A stretch of DNA of 64,000 bases from Lachnospiraceae bacterium OF09-6. Its GTDB lineage: Bacteria > Bacillota > Clostridia > Lachnospirales > Lachnospiraceae. Shown here piece after piece: positions 10,944-21,134 of this stretch (the stretch's first letter is position 1; every line of letters begins with the position of its first letter). The notes beneath the pieces were generated by a model. It had not been told where the DNA came from. It saw only the letters and a list, made by a program, of their open reading frames with translations, and searched no databases. The position numbers and the translations under genes are program-made. The DNA lies in assembly GCA_003435055.1 (NCBI GenBank), contig QUMM01000011.1:16482-80481 (forward strand), written 5' to 3'.

Positions 10944-10970
10944 CTGTCCACATTATCCACATTATCCACA
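10944..10970 (+). promoter_or_regulatory. DnaA-box cluster B
   Basis: Three back-to-back 9-mers: CTGTCCACA (10944-10952, two mismatches), then exact TTATCCACA at 10953-10961 and 10962-10970. AT-rich DNA flanks both sides. It lies about 60 bases upstream of the predicted promoter of the dnaD-like gene. Confidence 0.75.
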
Positions 10971-11026
10971 CTTTATGTTTACAACTTTTACGGGCAAAAG
11001 TCCTTATTTTCTTTTCAAAAAAGCTG

Positions 11027-11035
11027 TGTTATACT
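11027..11035 (+). promoter_or_regulatory. Extended -10 promoter of the dnaD-like operon
   Basis: TGTTATACT fits the TGnTATAAT extended -10 pattern. No good -35 is visible (TTTTCT at the 17-base position). A GCCGG-GGAAA-CCGGC hairpin starts close to the expected +1. Confidence 0.5.
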
Positions 11036-11086
11036 GGTTGAGCCGGGGAAACCGGCATCTAAATTAGTCAACAGGCGATCTATTAT

Positions 11087-11122
11087 TTACTGCGCATTAC
11101 GACAGCGAGCGTAACGCCCAAT
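11087..11122 (+). promoter_or_regulatory. Leader hairpin shared with prs, copy A
   Basis: TTACTGC (11087-11093) pairs with GCGTAA (11109-11114) around a loop starting GCATTA, and is followed by CGCCCAAT. It is closely similar to the hairpin in the prs leader at 13206-13243. Confidence 0.4.
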
Positions 11123-11141
11123 CTTCCGGAAGGTGAAAAAA

Positions 11142-12161
11142 GTGATTCTACATAAATATGCTGTAAATGATTTCACACTGGTACAGAACCAGTTTATCGA
11201 CAATTACATGATTTCTGCAAATGGAGAATTTGTAAAAGTGTATCTTTATCTGCTCCGCTGTTCCACCAGCGATATGGAACTGACCATCTCTTCTATTGCT
11301 GATGCGCTGAATCATACTGAGAATGATGTACGGCGTGCCCTTTCCTACTGGGAACGACTTCATATTCTGCAGCTTACTTATGACGCTGACGGTACACTGA
11401 CGGATATCACCTTTGTGGATAACCAGAATATGGTTTCTGATCCACAGAAGCGTCTGAATCAATATGCTTCTTCTTTTGTGGATCTCCAGAATTCTCCGGC
11501 AAAGATCACTGTGTCAGCTGACCGCAAGAAGGAACTTTCCAGCCAGGAAGAGGTAAAACAGCTGCTATATATCGCCGAGCAGTACCTGGCAAAGCAGCTG
11601 AGCAGTACCGAAGTGAATCACATTCTTTATTTTTATGACGAACTACATTTTTCTTCGGATCTGATTGAATATCTGATCGAATACTGCGTCTCCAAGGGAA
11701 AACGCAGCATAAACTATATTCGTAAGGTTGCCCTGGAATGGGCTGCCCGTGGTGTCACTACTGTAAAAGAAGCGAAAGAAGACAGCACTTTTTACCACCG
11801 GGATTATTACACCATCCTGAATGCTTTCGGCATTCGTGGCCGTGGTCCGGCAAAGGCAGAAGCTGATTTCATGGCTATCTGGTTTCAGGAATATGGATTT
11901 ACCACAGACATTATTCTGGAAGCAGTAAATCGCACCATAACCCGTATTCACACACCTAGTTTTGAATACGCTGACCGTATACTTCAGGAATGGAAGTCGA
12001 AGGGCGTCCGCCATGCATCGGACATTAACCAGCTGCCAAAGCCAGCTGCACGGGTTCCGAAGCGTCAGAACGCTGCTCCTTCCAATGCCTCTGACAAGTT
12101 CGGTTTTCCACAGCGTAATTATGATTTTGACCAGCTGGAGCAGCAGCTTCTGGACTGCTAA
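11142..12161 (+). CDS. DnaD-domain replication initiation/primosome protein
   Basis: 339 residues from this start. The N-terminal third looks like the winged-helix part of DnaD/DnaB-type primosome proteins. The C-terminal part (YYTILNAFGIRGRGP, DIILEAVNRT, YADRILQEWKSKGV) fits the DnaD/DnaB_2 domain that binds DNA and recruits the helicase loader. I prefer the GTG at 11142 since GGAAGG ends 8 bases upstream; the GTG at 11133 overlaps that site. The next gene, 9 bases downstream, encodes a DnaI/DnaC-like loader, which supports a role in loading the replicative helicase. The upstream DnaA boxes suggest control by DnaA. Confidence 0.85.
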   Translation: MILHKYAVNDFTLVQNQFIDNYMISANGEFVKVYLYLLRCSTSDMELTISSIADALNHTENDVRRALSYWERLHILQLTYDADGTLTDITFVDNQNMVSDPQKRLNQYASSFVDLQNSPAKITVSADRKKELSSQEEVKQLLYIAEQYLAKQLSSTEVNHILYFYDELHFSSDLIEYLIEYCVSKGKRSINYIRKVALEWAARGVTTVKEAKEDSTFYHRDYYTILNAFGIRGRGPAKAEADFMAIWFQEYGFTTDIILEAVNRTITRIHTPSFEYADRILQEWKSKGVRHASDINQLPKPAARVPKRQNAAPSNASDKFGFPQRNYDFDQLEQQLLDC

Positions 12162-12170
12162 GGAGGATTT

Positions 12171-13169
12171 ATGGCTCTGAACAATTCACAATATGATGCA
12201 ATTATGCGGGACTATCAACGTCTGCAGTCCCTGCACCGGCATGAACTGGACGATCGGATTCAGGACGCTTATCAGCGTTTTCCACGTCTTCAGGAGATTC
12301 AGGCTCAGATTGCTTCAGAAAGCGTGACATGCGGCAGACAGCTGCTTGGCGGAGATGAACAGGCTCTGGAACGTCTGAAGGAGCACATTCACTGTCTGAG
12401 CCAGGAGCGTGCAGCTATTTTACTAAAAGGAGGTTATCCATCCGATTATCTGGAGCTGACTTATACCTGCCCACATTGCAAAGATACCGGTTATATTGGC
12501 AATCAAAAATGCCAGTGCTTTAAAAAAGCCGAAATTGATCTTTTATATACACAGTCCAATTTACAGGGGATTCTGGAAGAAGAGAATTTTTCTACTTTTT
12601 CTTATGACTATTATTCGAATGAGATCAAAGATGCCTCCGGTAAGACTTCTCTGGAGCGCATTCATCGTGTGACCGATATCTGTCACCAGTTTATCCGTGA
12701 TTTTGATCAGACTTTTTCCAATCTGTTCTTTTACGGCGATACCGGTGTTGGAAAGACATTCCTCTCCCACTGTATTGCAAAGGAACTGCTGGATACCACT
12801 CATTCAGTCATCTATTTTTCCGCTCAGGAACTGTTTCAGAATTTTGCGGACAAACGATTCAACCGTACCAGTGAGAAAGTGGATTCCACAGAGCATATCT
12901 ATGACTGTGATCTGCTGATCATTGACGATCTGGGTACCGAGCTGACGAACTCTTTCGTGAATGCAGAACTGTTCTCCTGCATCAATGAACGTCTGATCAA
13001 CCAGAAGTCTACCATTATTTCTACAAATCTTCCGTTGGAGTCTTTCGCTTCCGCTTATTCCGAGCGTATTTTTTCTCGTATCTCTAACGGATATACCATG
13101 TTGAAACTTTTTGGTAAAGACATCCGCGTACAGAAAAAAGTCCAAAGGCTTTCTGCTAAAAAGTCTTGA
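12171..13169 (+). CDS. DnaI/DnaC-type helicase loader, AAA+ ATPase
   Basis: 332 residues. A zinc-ribbon-like segment (CPHCKDTGYIGNQKCQC, about residues 102-118) precedes an AAA+ domain. That domain has Walker A (GDTGVGKTFLSH), Walker B (LLIIDDLGTE) and sensor region (IISTNLPLESFASAYSERI). This layout matches DnaI/DnaC proteins that load the DnaB/DnaC helicase at origins. IstB transposition helpers share the ATPase, but no transposase is adjacent and the Zn segment favours DnaI. The ribosome site AAGGAGG overlaps the stop of the dnaD-like gene, so the pair is one operon. Confidence 0.88.
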   Translation: MALNNSQYDAIMRDYQRLQSLHRHELDDRIQDAYQRFPRLQEIQAQIASESVTCGRQLLGGDEQALERLKEHIHCLSQERAAILLKGGYPSDYLELTYTCPHCKDTGYIGNQKCQCFKKAEIDLLYTQSNLQGILEEENFSTFSYDYYSNEIKDASGKTSLERIHRVTDICHQFIRDFDQTFSNLFFYGDTGVGKTFLSHCIAKELLDTTHSVIYFSAQELFQNFADKRFNRTSEKVDSTEHIYDCDLLIIDDLGTELTNSFVNAELFSCINERLINQKSTIISTNLPLESFASAYSERIFSRISNGYTMLKLFGKDIRVQKKVQRLSAKKS

Positions 13170-13194
13170 ATAAATAAATATTTCTACTTATACT
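13166..13194 (+). promoter_or_regulatory. Promoter of prs
   Basis: TTGAAT (13166-13171, overlapping the upstream stop codon), 17-base spacer, TATACT (13189-13194). Confidence 0.65.
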
Positions 13195-13205
13195 AAAGAT
13201 GAGAT

Positions 13206-13243
13206 TAACTGCGCAAGTTATAGAGATAGCAGTTACCGCCAAT
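13206..13243 (+). promoter_or_regulatory. Leader hairpin shared with the dnaD-like gene, copy B
   Basis: TAACTGC (13206-13212) pairs perfectly with GCAGTTA (13229-13235). The loop starts GCAAGTTA and the element ends CCGCCAAT. It begins within about 10 bases of the predicted start of the prs transcript. Confidence 0.45.
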
Positions 13244-13295
13244 ATTTATAACAGATGATAAGGCAATTTGATAAAATATTTTTGGAGGATGAATT

Positions 13296-14464
13296 ATGCA
13301 GGCAGAATTTTGTAATCTTGATTCTATACCTGTTGGACCACTGGGGATCATCCCAATGGCCAGCTGCAGCGAACTAGGAAAGAAGGTAGATAAGCATCTC
13401 GTTTCCTGGAGACACGAACGGGAGCATGCCCAGAAAAGATCCGTTGCATTAAAAGAATATGAAAAAGAAAGCTACGTGATTAATGCGAAAGTTCCACGTT
13501 TTGGTTCTGGAGAGGCCAAAGGTATTATCACAGAATCTGTCAGAGGGGACGATCTCTACATCCTCGTGGATGTCTGCAATTACAGCCTGACTTATTCTCT
13601 CAGCGGCCATATAAACCATATGTCTCCAGACGATCATTACCAGGATCTGAAGCGTATCATTGCTGCTGCTGAAGGAAAGGCTAAGAGAATCAACGTTATT
13701 ATGCCATTCTTATATGAAGGTCGTCAGCATAAGAGAAACGGACGTGAGTCTCTGGACTGCGCACTGGCTCTTCAGGAACTTACTAAAATGGGTGTGGATA
13801 ACATCATTACCTTTGATGCCCATGACCCTCGTGTTCAGAACGCCATTCCGCTTCACGGATTCGAGACTGTACAGCCTGTCTACCAGTTTATCAAGGGATT
13901 TTTCAAAGCTGCACCTGGTCTTCATATCGACAAGGACAGCATGATGATCATCAGCCGGATGAAGGCGGTATGGGACGTGCTATTTATATGGCCAACGTAC
14001 TTGGACTGGATATGGGTATGTTCTATAAGCGCCGTGATTATTCCAGAATTGTGGATGGCCGCAACCCGATCGTTGCCCACGAATTCCTTGGATCTAACGT
14101 AGCTGGCAAAGATATGGTCATTGTGGATGATATGATCTCATCTGGTGACAGTATTCTGGAAGTAGCCGCTGAATTAAAAGAGCTGAAGGCAAACCGCATC
14201 TTCCTTTGCTCTACCTTCGGACTCTTCACCAATGGTATGGAGAAGTTTGATAAAGCTTATGAACAGGGTGTATTTGACTATCTTCTTACCACCAACCTGG
14301 TATATCAGACACCTGAACTGCTCTCACGTCCTTACTATACCAGCTGCGACCTGAGCAAATATCTTGCTTATATCATTGATACACTGAATCATGATGAATC
14401 CATCAGTCATCTGCTGAATCCTCTGGATCGTATCAACAGATTCCTTGCAAAGAATAATAAATAA
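13296..14464 (+). CDS. prs: Ribose-phosphate pyrophosphokinase, interrupted by one frameshift
   Basis: It makes PRPP from ribose-5-phosphate and ATP, feeding purine, pyrimidine, His and Trp synthesis. Visible are ITFDAHDPRVQNAI in the catalytic region and the PRPP-binding loop IVDDMISSGDSI. Restored length is 389 residues, longer than classic 315-residue Prs because of an N-terminal extension, which I believe occurs in Clostridia. The frame breaks near 13955: ATCAGCCGGATGAA should be ATCAGCCCGGATGAA (SPDEGG). One C of a CCC run is missing, so the second part reads in another frame. Ribosome site is GGAGG. PRPP synthase is normally essential, so I read this as a sequence error. Confidence 0.92.
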
Positions 14465-14484
14465 AATTTATACACAATTTACTA

Positions 14485-14526
14485 TTATAAAAAACAGGCA
14501 TCATATCCGATGCCTGTTTTTTATAA
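14485..14526. terminator. Bidirectional terminator between prs and purL
   Basis: A perfect 18-base-pair palindromic stem (14485-14502 with 14509-14526) with loop ATATCC. Its arms carry A and T runs on both sides, so it can end prs (plus) and purL (minus). Confidence 0.93.
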
Positions 14527-14549
14527 ATGTTCGCTGAGCGTGCATTCTA

Positions 14550-17500
14550 TTATTTAAAGTACTTTACTCCGGATTCGAAGATCTTCAGATCCTGTTCTCC
14601 ATAGATATTGATTGCTACCGATTCACCTCGTCTTTCAGAATGTGCCATCTTACCGAGGACACGTCCATCCGGACTTGTGATACCTTCGATAGCCATATAA
14701 GAACCGTTTACATTCCACTCTTCATTGTTAATGTCCAGTTCTCCATCCGGTGTCACATACTGGGTAGCTACCTGCCCATTGGCAAACAGTCTCTCGATCC
14801 ATTCTTTTGGCGCAACGAAACGGCCTTCCCCATGGGAAGCAGGATTACAGTAAGTTGCTCCAGGTGTAGCCAACTGCAGCCATGGAGATTTGTTGCTTAC
14901 GACTTTTGTATAAACCATCTTAGAGATGTGACGGTTAATAGTATTGAGGTCAGGGTCGGAGAGTCTTCTTTCTGTCCTGTGATCGCACCATACGGAACCA
15001 GTCCCAGTTTAATCAATGCCTGGAATCCATTACAGATACCCAGTGCCAGACCGTCTCTTTCCTCTAACAGCTTCGTTACTGCTTCTTTTAACTTTGCATT
15101 CTGGAATGCTGTAGCAAAGAACTTGGCAGATCCATCTGGTTCATCACCTGCGGAGAATCCTCCTGGGAACATGATGATCTGTGCCTGATTGATCGCTTTC
15201 TCAAAAATCTCTACAGAGTCGCGGATGTCTTCAGCAGTCAGGTTCTTGAATACTTTTACATCTACCTCTGCACCTGCACGTTCAAAGGCCTTCGTACTGT
15301 CGTATTCACAGTTTGTTCCCGGAAATACCGGAATGAAGACACGAGGCTGTGCTACTTTATGTTTGCAGACGTAAATATTCTGTGTCTTATATACGCCATT
15401 CTCGATCACTGCGTCTTTATCTTCTGGCTTCACACACATAAATACTGCCGTAGGACCATCAGATGCTGTCTCTTCGCCCAGGAATGCGGTTCCGCCCTGT
15501 TCTCCAGATACTGTCTTAAATACCTTCTCCAGAGTACCTTTCCATGCTTCCAGAGCTTCATCCAGTGTAATCTTCACATCTTTATAAGCCAGCACTGGTG
15601 TATCTGTCACTTCACCGATCACGATACCACCTGCCGTCAGTTTATCCACTTCTTCTGCCGGTACTTCTGCAACCAGATCACCAAATCCAGGTGCAAACAG
15701 GGTATCTTTCTCCAGTGTATCATTTAACTGTACACCCAGACCGTTACCAAATGCCATCTTGGATACTGCCAGAGCCACACCCTTGCCATCCAGTGTATAA
15801 GCTGATACGATCTTTCCTGCCTTTACGTCCTCAAAGAACTTGCCATAGAGATCTTTTACCTGTTCATATACTGGCAGATCATATGCATCTTTTTCAATCT
15901 GGAACAGAACCAGCTTATTTCCTGCTTTTTTCAGTTCCGGGGAAATCATCGTCTTGTCACTGGCTACATCCACTGCAAAAGACACCAGTGTCGGTGGTAC
16001 ATCAATCTCATTGAAGGTACCGGACATGGAGTCTTTTCCACCGATAGATGGAAGTCCAAATCCCAGCTGTGCTTCATAAGAACCTAAGAGTGCTGCAAAC
16101 GGCTGACTCCATCTCTTTGGATCCTCGCTCATTCTACGGAAGTATTCCTGGAATGTCAGACGGATCTTCTTATAGTCTCCACCACCTGCTACGATCTTGG
16201 CTACGGACTCCAGTACTGCGTAAACAGCTCCGTGATATGGGCTCCAACTGGACAGATATGGGTCAAATCCATAAGCCATCATCGTTACTGTATCGGTCTT
16301 ACCTTTCAGTACTGGAGCTTTGCTACCATGGCCTGCGTCTCTGTCAGCTGATATTTTCCACCATAAGGCATCAGCACACTGCCAGCCCCGATAGAACTGT
16401 CGAACATCTCCACAAGTCCCTTCTGGGAGCATCCGTTTAAGTCTGCCAGATCCTCCAGCCATTTTTCTTTTACATCTGCTACGGACTCTTTTGCAAAATA
16501 ATTATCTTTTTCAGATGGAATCTCTACAAATACATTTGTCTCCTGGTGTGCACCGTTGGTATCCAGAAAAGCTCTGCTGATATTTACAATCTCTTTATCT
16601 CTCCAGATCAGCACCAGTCTCGGTGTTTCCGTAACAACTGCCACCTCTACAGCTTCCAGATTTTCTTCCCTGGCATATTTCAGGAATTCTTCCACGTCTG
16701 CCGGATCTACTACAACTGCCATACGCTCCTGGGATTCGGAAATGGCGATTTCCGTTCCATCCAGTCCGGCATATTTTTTCGGTACCTTGTCCAGATAAAT
16801 CTGGAGTCCGTCTGCCAGTTCTCCGATAGCAACGGATACACCACCGGCACCAAAGTCATTACATTTTTTAATCAGACGACTAACTTCCGGTCTGCGGAAC
16901 ATACGCTGAATCTTTCGTTCTGTAGGTGCATTACCTTTCTGTACTTCGGCTCCACATACTTCGATAGAACTCTCTGTATGTACTTTGGAAGAACCGGTTG
17001 CTCCACCGATACCATCACGTCCGGTACGGCCACCAAGCAGGATAATGATATCTCCAGGATCTGATGTCAGTCTCTTTACGTCTTTTCTTGGAGCGGCACC
17101 CATAACGGCTCCGATCTCCATTCTCTTTGCTACATAATTCGGATGATAGATTTCTTTTACATATCCGGTTGCCAGACCGATCTGGTTACCATAGGAAGAA
17201 TATCCATGAGCCGCCTGACGTACCAGCTTCTTCTGAGGCAGCTTACCCTTCAGAGTATCTTTCACAGAGACTGTAGGATCTGCCGCACCTGTTACACGCA
17301 TTGCCTGATATACATAAGTTCTTCCTGATAACGGATCTCGGATAGCTCCACCAAGACAGGTCGCTGCACCACCAAACGGTTCGATCTCTGTTGGGTGGTT
17401 ATGTGTTTCATTCTTGAAATTTACCAGCCATTCTTCTACTTCACCATCAATTTCTACCGGAACAACAATACTGCAGGCATTGATCTCATCAGACTCTTCC

Positions 17501-18384
17501 TGATCATCCAGCATACCTTCTTTTTTCAGCTTTCTCATCGCCATCAATGCCAGATCCATCAGGCAGACAAACTTGTCATCTCTTCCCTTAAAGATCTCTG
17601 CACGATCTGCCAGATACTTTTCATAAGTACCTACAATAGGCTTTTTATAATCTCCTTCCCCAAATTCCACATTCTTTAACTCTGTGGAAAATGTGGTATG
17701 GCGACAGTGATCAGACCAGTAGGTATCCAGCACACGAATCTCTGTCATGCTTGGATCTCTTTTTTCTTCTCCTGCAAAATAATGCTGAATATGCTGGAAA
17801 TCTTTAAAAATCATGGCAAGATTCAGAGAATCATAGAGGTCCTTTAAGGCCGCCTCTGGCATCTCTGTGAAACCGTTAAAAATCATGACATCTTTTGGCT
17901 CATCAAATACCGTAACAAGAGTATCCGGCTTTTTCATGTCCGTCTCTCTGGAATCCACCGGATTGATGCAATAGCTCTTAATTGCTGCGAACTCATCATC
18001 TGTGATCTTTCCTTCAATTACATACGTTGTTGCAGAACGAATAACCGGATCTTCATCTTCCTTCAGGAACTTGACACACTGAACAGCCGAATCTGCTCTC
18101 TGATCGAACTGTCCTGGAAGATATTCTACAGAAAAAGTTCTGTCTTCTGATCCCATTTCAAAACTTTCGCGATATAACTGGTCTACCGGTGGCTCTGAAA
18201 ATACCGTCTTGCATGCTGCCTCAAATACTTCATCAGAAATATTTTCCACATCATAACGGATCAGTACCCTTACTCCCGTCATGTTATCAATTCCCAGATA
18301 GCTTCGGATTTCATGTTTCAATTCTTTGGCCTGCACTGCATATGCCGGTTTTTTCTCCACATAAACTCTTCTTACGTTACTCAT
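14550..18384 (-). CDS. purL: Phosphoribosylformylglycinamidine synthase (single-chain PurL), interrupted by two frameshifts
   Basis: It converts FGAR, ATP and glutamine to FGAM in purine synthesis. It is the long single-chain form (about 1278 residues restored) with the ATP-binding domains (GGRTGRDGIGGATGSS, FGAGGVSVAIGELADG) and a C-terminal glutaminase with Cys in LGICNGFQ. Two breaks occur. Near 16314, MVAKL is followed by QY-stop, where CTCCAG should be CTCCCAG. Near 14946 one G of GG is lost on the plus strand (TTGAGGTC). Each single added base restores the family sequence. The start is ATG 18384 with GGAGGAG upstream. Confidence 0.92.
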
Positions 18385-18418
18385 AAGCTCCTCCATGTTT
18401 TCTCCATGTTGTTTATTT

Positions 18419-18475
18419 GTAAATGCTCCGAAAGCCTGCATTACCAGATATTTACCACAGGCTCCGGACAATTAC
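18419..18475 (-). promoter_or_regulatory. Imperfect hairpin in the purL leader
   Basis: AGCCTG (18433-18438) pairs with CAGGCT (18458-18463), extended by CCG/CGG and by outer GTAA/TTAC. No T run follows, so it does not look like a terminator. It does not match the purine riboswitch core. Role unknown. Confidence 0.35.
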
Positions 18476-18488
18476 GTTCTGTCACTAA

Positions 18489-19864
18489 CTACTCAGCAAG
18501 AAATGCCATATAACACTTCTTTGCTTCATAAACATCTGCTTTGCTGACAATCTCCCATGGTGCATGCATGCTCATGACTGCTACACCACAATCGATTACC
18601 TGCATTCCGTATAAAGCAAGGATATAAGCGATGGTTCCGCCGCCGCCGATATCGACTTTCCCCAGTTCTGCTGTCTGGAATGCCACGTTATGCTTATCCA
18701 GAATTTTTCGCAGTTCTGCCATATACTCTGCATTGGCATCATTAGAACCAGACTTTCCTCTGGAACCTGTATATTTATTGAAAACAATTCCTTTTGCAAA
18801 ATATGCTGCATTTTTCTTTTCAAATACAGATGCGTATTCCGGATCATATGCAGCACTTACATCAGAAGAAAGCATTTTAGAATTGGCCAATGTTCTTCTT
18901 AAAGTAAGGTCAGAATATACACCCATACAGTTCAGAAGCTCTGCTACTGTGTTTTCAAAGAATCTGGACTGCATGCCAGTCGCACCTACGCTTCCGATCT
19001 CTTCTTTATCTACCAGGATACAGCATGCTGTACGTTTCACTTTTTTCATATCCAGGATAGCTTCTAATGAGGTGTAAGCACACACTCTGTCATCCTGTCC
19101 ATAAGCAAGAATCATGCTGCGGTCCAGACCACATTCTCTTGCTTTACCTGCCGGAACCACTTCCAGCTCTGCGGAAAGGAAATCCTCTTCCTCTATGTCG
19201 TATTTCTCCTTTAACAGATTCAATACATTTTTCTTCACAGCATCTTTTTCTTCCTCTTTCAGTGGAATATTACCAATCAGGAGATTCAGTGCTTCTCCTT
19301 CCACTGCTTTTGCCGCTTTCTTCTCCATCTGTTCACCGGACAGATGAATCAGCAGATCAGAAATACAGAATACCGGATCATCTTCTTCCTCTCCAATATT
19401 GATCTCTGCTACACTGCCATCCTTTTTTGCAACTACGCCGTGCAGTGCCAGAGGAATGGTTACCCACTGATATTTCTTGATTCCACCATAGTAATGGGTA
19501 TCCAGATAAGCCAGTTCTGTATCTTCATACAGTGGATTCTGCTTCAGATCCAGACGAGGAGAATCAATATGGCTCCAAGAATATTCATTCCTTTTTCGAT
19601 ATCCTTGCTTCCGATGATAAACAGGGCAATTGCCTTTTCCATAAACACATCGTATACACGGTCGCCGGCCTGAAGCCTTTCGCCGGAACGGATGACCTCC
19701 TTCAGGTCTTTGAACCCTTCTTTTTTTGCCTGCTTCACTGCGGCCTTGACACATTCTCTTTCTGTCTTTCCATTATCCAGAAAATGACGGTAATTCTTAT
19801 TCAGTTTTTCCAGCTCTGCCAGTTCCTTTTTTCCGTAACTGGTCCATACATTTTTTCTTTCCAT
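18489..19864 (-). CDS. M18-family (aspartyl-type) aminopeptidase, interrupted by one frameshift
   Basis: Restored length is 458 residues. M18 enzymes are cytosolic metallo-aminopeptidases that prefer acidic N-terminal residues. Metal and catalytic segments are visible: GAHIDSPRLD once restored, DKEEIGSVGATGM with the conserved Glu pair, SSDVSAAYDP, and the C-terminal MHAPWEIVSKADVYEA. The frame breaks near 19571: on the minus strand GGAGCCATATT should be GGAGCCCATATT, giving GAHID. Ribosome-site quality at ATG 19864 is modest (GGAGATG-type sequence upstream). Confidence 0.88.
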
Positions 19865-19932
19865 TTTTGTTCACATCTCCATTATCTATTCCTTTATTGT
19901 TATGTGGGAGCAACTTTCCAAGTCATCCCACA

Positions 19933-20451
19933 TCAGTGAATCAGTCCAAACTTGCTAAACGGATAGATCCGTACAAATGCTTTTCCAAGAATATGACTTC
20001 TCGGTACCGGGCCAATCACACGGCTGTCACTGCTGTGATTCCGGTTATCTCCCATGCACCAGTATTCATCCTCTCCCAGTGTAATCTCCTGCGCTGCCAG
20101 ACCGGGATCCTGAATCACTTCTCTTCCATAATCCTCATCCAGAATTTCACCGTTGATATAAATATTTCCTTCTTCATCGATCCGCACTGTCTCTCCAGGT
20201 AAACCAATAATACGTTTGATCCAGCGTTTATCCTTCTGATCATCCGGATAAATAACGACAATATCAAACCTTTCCGGATCTGTAAAACGATAAGACAGCT
20301 TATCACAGATCAGATTGTCTCTGTCCTGAAGTGTGTCCTCCATCGAATGTCCATCTACCTGTACTCTCTGTCCTACAAATGTAACAATAAACAATGCTGC
20401 CAGTATCGCTACTGCAAAGCATCCGATCCAGCTTAATATTTCCTTCTTCAT
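19933..20451 (-). CDS. lepB: Signal peptidase I
   Basis: 172 residues. It has one N-terminal membrane helix (CFAVAILAALFIVTFV), then catalytic Ser36 in GHSME, Lys79 in RWIKRIIG, and box E MGDNRNHSSDSR. It removes signal peptides from exported proteins on the outer membrane face. I chose ATG 20451 because AAGGAG lies 6 bases upstream; the ATG at 20481 has no site. It lies downstream of a set of exported-protein genes that would be its clients. Confidence 0.95.
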   Translation of the reverse strand: MKKEILSWIGCFAVAILAALFIVTFVGQRVQVDGHSMEDTLQDRDNLICDKLSYRFTDPERFDIVVIYPDDQKDKRWIKRIIGLPGETVRIDEEGNIYINGEILDEDYGREVIQDPGLAAQEITLGEDEYWCMGDNRNHSSDSRVIGPVPRSHILGKAFVRIYPFSKFGLIH

Positions 20452-20484
20452 CTGTTTCTCCTTTTTCTCGTTTCTGATCATCTG

Positions 20485-21132
20485 TCAAACCGTCAGTGCT
20501 GCTGTTGCCAGAATCGAGCTGAGATTCACCGTTATATGAAACAGAATCGGAGCTAAAATGGAATTCCATCTGTCATACAGTAAAATCATGATCACAGCCA
20601 TCGGAAATGCAGCCACTGCCTGCCGGAGATTGCCATGATATACGGCAAACATCCCAGCTGCCAGAATGATTGACAACCATCCTTTATTATAATCCTTTAG
20701 ACGATGATAAACAAGACCTCTGAATAATACTTCTTCCATAATAGGAGCAATCACTCCCACACCAATGATCTGCATCAGTATATTACTTTGAAAAAGTGAA
20801 TCCTGTGCCGTGCTGACCATTATTTCTTCTTTATCATACAGCTCAAGCAGCGTAAATACTGCGTTCATCACGCCGGTAAGAATCGCATTTACTATCATGG
20901 CCAACAGCACTACGAATATTCCATTCCAAATCGTAAATCTGCTTTTCTTTTGCTGTTCATAACCATCTGTTTTCATCATCCACAGATAAATCGGAAGTAC
21001 CAGCACTGCTGTTATAGTTACGCGAAAGGCTGCATCTGCATGCAGCCCCATCATCTGTACTATATTGATAGCAAAGAAATGGATCACAACCGGTCCCAGT
21101 ACCCTGGCACCTGCCTGTATGACTTTATCCAT
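20485..21132 (-). CDS. CPBP-family (Abi) intramembrane glutamic protease
   Basis: 215 residues, with five or six hydrophobic segments. The family motif EEVLFRGLVYHRL carries the catalytic Glu pair and Arg. It is followed by the FAVYHGN motif (His) and HITVN. Members process CAAX-like or other membrane substrates; bacterial ones include bacteriocin self-immunity proteins. No bacteriocin gene is near, so the substrate is unknown. The gene is 2 bases from the amidase gene upstream and 33 from lepB downstream. Confidence 0.88.
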   Translation of the reverse strand: MDKVIQAGARVLGPVVIHFFAINIVQMMGLHADAAFRVTITAVLVLPIYLWMMKTDGYEQQKKSRFTIWNGIFVVLLAMIVNAILTGVMNAVFTLLELYDKEEIMVSTAQDSLFQSNILMQIIGVGVIAPIMEEVLFRGLVYHRLKDYNKGWLSIILAAGMFAVYHGNLRQAVAAFPMAVIMILLYDRWNSILAPILFHITVNLSSILATAALTV

Positions 21133-21134
21133 TA

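Noticed and set aside
10778..10970. Chromosomal origin oriC
   Set aside because: DnaA boxes and AT-rich DNA are present, but dnaA, dnaN, recF or gyrB are not nearby. A regulatory or titration site is more likely.
12171..13169. IstB transposition helper of an IS21-type element
   Set aside because: There is no IstA transposase or terminal repeats. The neighbour is a DnaD-domain gene and the protein has the DnaI-type zinc-ribbon-like segment.
18419..18475. Purine riboswitch before purL
   Set aside because: A hairpin exists but the conserved three-way junction loops of purine aptamers are not present.
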